64,000 bases of DNA, taken from positions 558,788,142-558,852,141 of the forward strand of contig NC_134355.1 of NCBI RefSeq assembly GCF_048569485.1, in the 5' to 3' direction. Positions 57,680 through 64,000 of this stretch are shown here, piece by piece. Position numbers and translations under genes: made by a program. The first letter of the stretch is position 1, and the number at the start of each line of letters is the position of its first letter. The notes beneath the pieces are model-generated. The model did not search any database. It saw nothing but the letters and a program-made list of their open reading frames with translations, and was not told the DNA's origin. Source of the DNA: Anomaloglossus baeobatrachus. Taxonomy: Eukaryota; Chordata; Amphibia; Anura; Aromobatidae.

Positions 57680-60520
57680 TCACAAATGGGCGACAGCCAC
57701 CTGAAGAATGCATCTGCCCAAGCTCGCATCTGCCGAAGCATGAGCATGCACCTGGTAGTGCTTCGAAAAAGTGTGCAGACTGGACCATGTGGCAGCCTGA
57801 CAAACCTGCTGAGCCGTAGCCTTGTGCCTGAAAGCCCAGGAGGCACCGACAGCTCTGGTCGAGTGCGCTTTAATCCCCGGCGGGGGAGGCACCTGAGAAC
57901 ACTGGTAGGCATCGGAGATAGCCGACCTGATCCAACGAGCTAGAGTCGGTTTAGAAGCAGCGAGACCCTTGCGCTGACCAGTGGTTAGCACAAAAAGAGA
58001 TGTGCACCGCCTAAAAACAGACACATAGATTCGGAGCGCCCGCACCAAATCTAAGGAGTGCAACGCCTTGTCAAAGCGATGCACCGGGGCCGGACAAAGA
58101 GAAGGCAATGAAATGTCCTGGTTAAGGTGGAAAGGAGACACCACCTTAGGGAGAAAGTCCGGAGTCGGACGAAGAACCACCTTGTCTTGGTGAAACACCA
58201 AAAAGGGGGATTCTGAAGAGAGCGCAGCCAAATCCGAAACTCTCCTGAGAGAAGTTATGGCTACTAGAAAAACAACTTTCTGTGAAAGTCTAGACAAGGG
58301 AACTTCCCTGAGAGGCTCAAAGGGGGGTTTCTGTAAGGCCGTGAGGACCAGATTAAGGTCCCAGGGATCCAAGGGCCGCCGGTAAGGAGGAATGATGTGA
58401 GATGCGCCCTGCATGAAGGTGCGCACCTGAGCCAGTCGGGCGATACGCCGCTGGAAGAATACCGACAGAGCCGACACCTGTCCCTTAAGGGAATTGAGGG
58501 ACAGTCCTAGCTGTAGACCGGACTGTAGAAAAGACAGGATGGTCGGCAAGGAGAACGGCCAAGGGGCATGGCCGGACGAACGACACCAGGACAGGAAAAT
58601 TTTCCAAGTCCTGTGGTAAATCTTGGCCGAGGAAGACTTCCGAGCCTGAGTCATGGTGGAGATGACCTCAGAGGGAATGCCTGAAGCCGTCAGGATCCAG
58701 GACTCAAGAGCCACGCCGTCAATCTGAGAGCCGCAGAATTCTGGCGGAAGAACGGACCTTGAGAGAGAAGGTCTGGGCGGTCCGGGAGACGCCACGGCAC
58801 CTCTACGGACAGACGGAGCAGGTCTGGGTACCACGCTCGCCTGGGCCAGTCCGGAGCAATGAGCATGACTCGACGGCCCTCCATTCTGATCTTGCGCAGA
58901 ACCCTGGGCAAGAGCGCTAGAGGGGGAAACACATAGGCCAGACGGAACTGAGACCAATCTTGAACCAGTGCGTCTGCTGCGAAGGCTTGAGGATCGTGGG
59001 AGCGAGCCACGTAAACCGGAACCTTGTTGTTGTGCCGGGATGCCATTAGATCCACTTCCGGAGTGCCCCACTTGCGGCAGAATGATTTGAACACTGACGG
59101 ATGCAGGGCCCACTCGCCGCCGTCTACGGTTTGACGGCTGAGATAATCGGCCTCCCAGTTTTCTACGCCTGGGATGTGGACTGCAGATATGGTGGACTTG
59201 GAGTCCTCCGTCCACTGGAGGATTCGTTGAACCTCCAGCATCGCCAGACGGCTGTGAGTCCCGCCCTGGTGATTGATGTAGGCAACCGCTGTCGCGTTGT
59301 CTGACTGGTTGCTTGCCCACCAACAGGTGGTGAAAGGCTAGGAGAGCTAGAAACACAGCTCTGATCTCCAGCACATTGATTGAGAGAGCTGATTCGGACG
59401 AAGTCCAAGTGCCCTGTGCTCGGTGATGGAGAAATACTGCTCCCCAACCGGAGAGACTGGCATCCGTGGTGAGGATTACCCAGGACGGAGTCAGGAAGGA
59501 GCGTCCCTGTGACAGAGAGAGGGGCCGAAGCCACCACTGAAGAGAGCTCCTGGTTTGTGGCGACAGAGCCACCAGCCTGTGCAAGGAAGAGATCCGCTTG
59601 TCCCAACAGCGGAGGATGTCCAGCTGCAGGGGACGCAGATGGAACTGAGCAAAGGGAACCGCTTCCATTGACGCCACCATCTGACCCAGCACCCGCATGA
59701 GGTGTCTGATGGAATGACGGCGGTGCCTCAGCAGAGAGCGTACCGCCAGACGAAGAGACTGCTGTTTGACTAAGGGCAGCTTCACAAGTGCCGGCAGAGT
59801 CTCGAATTGCATCCCTAGGTACTCGAGTTTCTGGGTTGGAATCAGAGTGGACTTGGGCAAATTGACAAGCCACCCGAACTGGACTAGAATGGCGAGAGTG
59901 AGCGAGACACTCCGCTGGCAGTCTGCACTGGATGAGGCCTTGACTAGAAGGTCGTCCAGGTAAGGAATCACTGCCAACCCCTGGAGGTGCAGGACCGCAA
60001 CCACTGCTGCCATGACCTTGGTGAATACTCGAGGGGCCGTGGCTAGGCCGAAGGGGAGAGCCACGAATTGGAAATGTTCCTCTCCGATTGCAAAGCGTAG
60101 CCAACGCTGGTGCGAAACCGCAATAGGAACATGCAGATAGGCATCTCTGATGTCGATGGATGCCAGAAAATCTCCTTGGGTCATTGAGGCAATGACCGAT
60201 CTCAGAGATTCCATGCGAAAGTGCCGCACCTGAACGTGCTTGTTGAGAAGCTTGAGATCCAGGATGGGCCGGAGGAAGGAACCGTCCTTTTTGGGGACTA
60301 GAAAGAGGTTTGAGTAGAAACCGCTGAACCGTTCCCGGGCGGGAACCGGAACAATTACACCGTTGGCCTGCAGGGATGCCACGGCCTGAGAGAAGGCGGC
60401 GGCTTTGGAGCAGGGGGGGTGGACAGAAAAAATCTGTTTGGCGGGCTGGAAGAAAATTCTATCCTGTAGCCGTGGGAGATGATATCCCGCACCCACTGAT
60501 CGGAGACGTGTTGAAACCAC
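57680..60520 (-). pseudogene. DIRS copy 4 reverse transcriptase, RNase H and recombinase parts
   Basis: Reverse transcriptase signatures [20 protein letters not shown] and YLDD; RNase [11 protein letters not shown] and NVLEIRA; then recombinase [20 protein letters not shown] and SKHYQVH. Parts lie in overlapping frames as is usual for the family, with about one or two breaks. Confidence 0.82.
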
Positions 60521-60580
60521 ACGTCGCCAAAGTGGGAGAGCCTGCCACCGACCAAGGACGTTGCTGGCGTAGCCAGATAG

Positions 60581-62005
60581 TCAAGAGGAGGCTGCCTTAG
60601 TGGCAGCGGCTCCTCCGGCCTTTTGAGGACGCGGCTTTGCGCGCCAGTTGGGTTTACGATCCTTGGCTGCGGTAGTGGACGAGGTCGAGGGCTTAGAGGC
60701 TGACCAGTTAGAGGAACGAAAGGAATGAAAATTCGATTGGTTCCTGCTCTGGACCGGTTTCCTGGCCTTAGTTTGCGGCAAGGAAGTACTCTTTCCGCCA
60801 GTAGCTTCCTTAATTATGTCATCCAGCTGTTCTCCAAACAGCCGGGACCCAGCAAAAGGGAGACTCGCAAGGTACTTCTTAGAGGAAGCTTCTGCTTTCC
60901 ACTCTCGAAGCCACAAGATCCTGCGGATCGCGAGGGAGTTAGCGGAGGCCACCGCCGTGCGGTGAGAAGCCTCCAGGATGGCAGACATGGCGTAGGATGC
61001 AAAAGCCGAAGCTTGAGAAGTTAAGGCATCCATCTCAGGAATAGAGTCCCTGGTGAGTGAATGCATCTCCGCCAGAGAGGCAGAGACTGCCTTAAGAGCC
61101 CATACTGCCGCAAAAGACGGGGAGAACGAGGCTCCTGCCGCCTCATATACAGACTTGGCCAGAAGGTCAACCTGGCGGTCAGTGGGATTTTTAAGAGAAG
61201 TGCCATCAGCCACAGCTACGACTGTGCGGGCTGAGATTCTGGACACCGGAGGGTCTACCTTTGGGGACTGGGCCCATTCCTTAACCACCTCTGGTGGAAA
61301 AGGAAAACGGTCATCTGAACTACGCTTCAGAAAGCGTTTGTCAGGACAGGCCCTGGGCTTGTTAACAGTGGTCTGAAAGCTGGAGTGGTTAAAAAACATA
61401 CTTTTAGCTTTCTTAGGTGAGGTAAACTGGTGTACCTCTACCAGAGAGGTTTGTTCCTCTGACTCTGGTGGGTTGAGGTTCAGAACGGAGTTAATGGACG
61501 CAATCAAGTCACTAACATCCGCATCACCCTCAGACAAATCAATGGGGTACATAGAAGTAGCGTCTGAGCCCACAGTAAACGAATCCCCCTCGCCCTGCAC
61601 GTCGGCACGTGAATCAGAGCCGTGGGACGAGGGAGGAGAAGGGTCCCTACGTCTCCGTTTAGGGGGACTGGGACCTAGAACATGCTCTGAGGGCTCCGCA
61701 GAGCTCTGAGCAGCAGAGACACTCTGAGGGGGGGGCTGATGCATAGACAGCAGTGTCCGGGACAGCTGCCCCATGGAGTCGGCAAAAGACTGGGAAATAG
61801 CTTGTGAAAAAGATGCTACCCAAGCCGGGGGCTCAGCTACCAGGGCCGGAGCAGCCGAGGGGACCCCTGAGGAGGCTCTAGGCTGAGACACAACCATATT
61901 AGCACAGGCATCACAATGTGGGAATGTGCTCGGCTCTGGCAGAATGCGCTTACATGCAGTGCATATAGCGTACATGTTTGCAGCCATGCTCCGGGTGACA
62001 GACAT
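60581..62005 (-). CDS. DIRS copy 4 gag part
   Basis: 474 codons from MSVTRSMAANMYAICTACKR. Paired cysteines (CTAC, HCDAC), a Ser/Pro-rich linker, an acidic segment (DLSEGDADVSDLIASIN), a helical block matching copy 3, and a basic Ser/Arg-rich end. Confidence 0.8.
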   Translation of the reverse strand: MSVTRSMAANMYAICTACKRILPEPSTFPHCDACANMVVSQPRASSGVPSAAPALVAEPPAWVASFSQAISQSFADSMGQLSRTLLSMHQPPPQSVSAAQSSAEPSEHVLGPSPPKRRRRDPSPPSSHGSDSRADVQGEGDSFTVGSDATSMYPIDLSEGDADVSDLIASINSVLNLNPPESEEQTSLVEVHQFTSPKKAKSMFFNHSSFQTTVNKPRACPDKRFLKRSSDDRFPFPPEVVKEWAQSPKVDPPVSRISARTVVAVADGTSLKNPTDRQVDLLAKSVYEAAGASFSPSFAAVWALKAVSASLAEMHSLTRDSIPEMDALTSQASAFASYAMSAILEASHRTAVASANSLAIRRILWLREWKAEASSKKYLASLPFAGSRLFGEQLDDIIKEATGGKSTSLPQTKARKPVQSRNQSNFHSFRSSNWSASKPSTSSTTAAKDRKPNWRAKPRPQKAGGAAATKAASS

Positions 62006-63052
62006 GCTGCTGATGGGGGGGCTCTGCAGCAATAAAACACTCCTGTAGAATGCCTGAAAGTGTATATATAAAGCCCACAACCAGAGGTTGTGGCTTACCA
62101 CACCACTCTCTGTGTGCCCTCCGGATTCCACAGCTCCAAGTCCCAGTGAAGCGACAGCTTTCCCAAAACAGCAACAGCTGCAGCTCCCAGCGCCGTCCAG
62201 TGTAAGAACGCTGAGAAAATGGCGCTGGGAGGAGGAGGGGGGGCGTGTATAAGCCCAGGAGCGGGAAAAACGGAGGGCAGAGAGATACAGGACGAGGTAC
62301 AGGGGAGGGCACATCTCTCCAGAGAGGAGAGTCCTCCCCTCTGCTGGCCGGGCGGTGGGCGGCGCAGTATGCAAAACATGCAGGGAGCCGAAAACGAAAC
62401 TAGGCCCAAACTGAAGCCGGGGCCTAGATTTCAAAACGCGGCCGAGCAGCAGGCACCCTCGGCGCGGTTCTCAGAGGAAACTCCCAGAACCGGCCGAAAT
62501 TTACAGTAAAGTTACAACACATACTGTCCCCCAAATAAAAGTACCCGGGACCCCTGAAAAACGTCTCAATACTTAGCTCTTGAGACGCAGGGCCATGTCC
62601 CGGGAGAGGGGGGGGTAAACGCTCCTTCCAGCAGGGACCAGACAGGGCTGCGGATGAAGCCGGCCTCCTGCAAGCAGAGAGGACCGTGATGGCTCCCACT
62701 TCAAACAGAGCCTCGACAGAGGATGCGAAGGAGCTCGGCATGTGAAGGCTCCAGCCTTATTAAAGTCAACCTTAACAGCACCCCGCAGAGTGGGGCGTGA
62801 AGGGACATGCCGGGAGTCCAGACTGGACCCGCTTTTCTTCCAAATCTTTAAAAATAAAAATGAAAAATATCAGAGAATGCAAGTGTGTGTGACCTCCTGA
62901 AACACAAAGCAATGAACTGGGTAGATTGTCATCCAGGGGGTGTATATAGCCGGAGGGAGGAGCTACACGTTTGAGTGTAGTACTTTGTGTGTCCTCCGGA
63001 GGCAGTAGCTATACACCCATGGTTTGGGTCTCCCATAAGGAACGATAAAGAA

Positions 63053-63392
63053 ATGGTTGTAACCTTTCTGCAGACATTCCCCAGCAAAACCTATGGAAAA
63101 GAAAATAGCTGTGCGCACACTGCGTTTTTTTTTCTCAAGAACATTCTTTCTGCGGAATTTCTTGAGAAAAAGAATGAGCATGTCACTTCTTTTCTCCAGG
63201 TCCCTGCGTTTTTTGCCATAGATAATGGTAAAATAACGCAGGGAACAACCTGCGGAAAAAAACTCACTAAAAACACAGCAAAAACGCATCGAAAACACAT
63301 GCGTTATTGGTGCATTTTTTTGAACGCAGGTGCGCTAATCTTTCACTCAAGAAATTTGAGAAAAATCCTTTTTCTAGTGTGCACAGGGCCTA
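63053..63392. repeat. MITE with CTGTGCGCACACTGCG and AGTGTGCACAGGGCC ends
   Basis: Imperfect inverse ends and internal CTTGAGAAAAA and TCTCAAG motifs. Family not assigned. Confidence 0.55.
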
Positions 63393-63439
63393 AAACCCAA
63401 GTGTGCTATCCTATACTTTCATTTTATACATCATATTCG

Positions 63440-63700
63440 CTTTTAGCCTTTGTGCGCACGCTGCAGATTTGGTAAAGAAATTTTCTGCACGAAATCTGCA
63501 CCTTCTGGCAGAAAAACGCACCAGAAAACGCATGCGTATTTGGTGCCATGTGTTAGTTTTTAAAGAAGTCAATGGGTGTAAGGGCTACAAAAAGCAGGAA
63601 AAAAAACAACAACAATTGACATGCTGCAGATATTTTTTTTTACTTGCAGATTTGGTACAGAAAATAAAGCAACATGCGCACAACACTTCAGAACTCTCAC
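63440..63700. repeat. Related, more decayed MITE
   Basis: GCCTTTGTGCGCACGCTGCA and partner-like CTGCAGATTTGG and ACATGCTGCAGAT phrases, similar to the previous element in style. Right border unclear. Confidence 0.4.
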
Positions 63701-63719
63701 TGACTTTTCTGGCATGAAG

Positions 63720-64000
63720 AGAGATGCGACGCCCTGGGCAAGCCAGGGGTCACAGGTCACAACATCACATGCACCCCACATTCCCTGCAGGTACATCTAA
63801 GCTAACCCAAAATCCTTGTTGCCTTCCTCTAGGGGCTCATGTCCACACCAGGGGGTGGGCCAAGCGGTTGGCTCCGCCCACCGATGAGTACACAGCCCTG
63901 GAGGCGGGAAGAACCAGGCAGAACAGAGAACAGTTAGGGAAGTGAACGAAGAAGGAAGTGAAGTGGTAGAGGAGCTAAAGAGAGAAGCTGAAGTGACAGA
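63720..64000. other. GC-rich stretch at the window edge, possibly the start of another repeat
   Basis: ATGCGACGCCCTGGGCAAGC followed by purine-rich GAAGAAGGAAGTGAAGTGG. It resembles the edge of a long repeat running out of the window. No gene is recognised. Confidence 0.25.

Larger units (their letters stand above)
57210..63052 (-). mobile_element. DIRS retrotransposon copy 4, different subfamily
   Basis: A 5.8-kb DIRS element. From right to left: terminal repeat (62913-63036 plus end in ATAAAGAA), gag (60581-62005), reverse transcriptase, RNase H and recombinase (57680-60520), internal complementary region (57529-57618) and terminal repeat (57260-57383 plus outer extension). Terminal repeats are 124 bp. 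Its ends (CATGGTTTGGGTCTCCCATA) and proteins differ clearly from copies 1-3, so it is a second subfamily. The pol region has about one or two breaks; gag reads openly. Confidence 0.92.

Noticed and set aside
1-64000. tRNA, rRNA or other structured RNA genes
   Set aside because: No tRNA box pattern, rRNA stretch or snRNA-like sequence was recognised by reading. A covariance-model scan could not be run.

Overview
The window looks like a piece of a large, transposon-rich amphibian genome, most likely a frog. The only host gene I can identify is D2HGDH (mitochondrial D-2-hydroxyglutarate dehydrogenase). It lies on the minus strand, and its nine coding exons run from 54877 down to 23935. Joined, they give 521 codons plus a stop, the length I recall for the human enzyme, and the key catalytic residues fall at the human positions. 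Frog origin is inferred from TTAA-flanked T2/Kolobok-type foldback MITEs, abundant DIRS retrotransposons, hAT elements and intron sizes.

Layout. 1-2547: end of a DIRS element (copy 1), inserted in a DNA transposon with CCGTATTTTTCG ends (2548-3523). 3524-5324: old repeat tails and one small unassigned reading frame. 5325-15035: a complete 9.7-kb hAT transposon with 8-bp target duplications, an open 1241-codon transposase, a 138-bp tandem array upstream of it and a 234-bp tandem array downstream. 15278-21346: DIRS copy 2. 21955-23465: a 41-bp minisatellite. 23692-54884: D2HGDH. Its introns hold a GC-rich element (25221-26378), a non-LTR remnant (27541-28290), an element with a 19-bp minisatellite (31236-33428), two T2-like MITEs, a 1.96-kb hAT foldback (34713-36672), a nested cluster (38343-47857) containing a very young Gmr1-like LTR retrotransposon (39680-46878), and DIRS copy 3 (48149-54148). 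54885-64000: upstream region with more foldback MITEs and DIRS copy 4 (57210-63052).

The mobile elements are independent of the host gene, and the coding exons themselves are untouched. The most unusual observations are: (a) the LTR element is flanked by a direct duplication of about 325 bp instead of the usual 4-6 bp; (b) the hAT 234-bp array is built from copies of the 3' end of its own transposase gene and later gained a 2107-bp block duplication; (c) each arm of the hAT foldback carries a miniature intron-like set of splice signals; (d) one element family carries the same 19-bp minisatellite in a decayed copy and in a freshly expanded copy. All DIRS and LTR elements are treated as fossils and described only at family and part level. 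No database search was possible. Family names rest on motif recognition.
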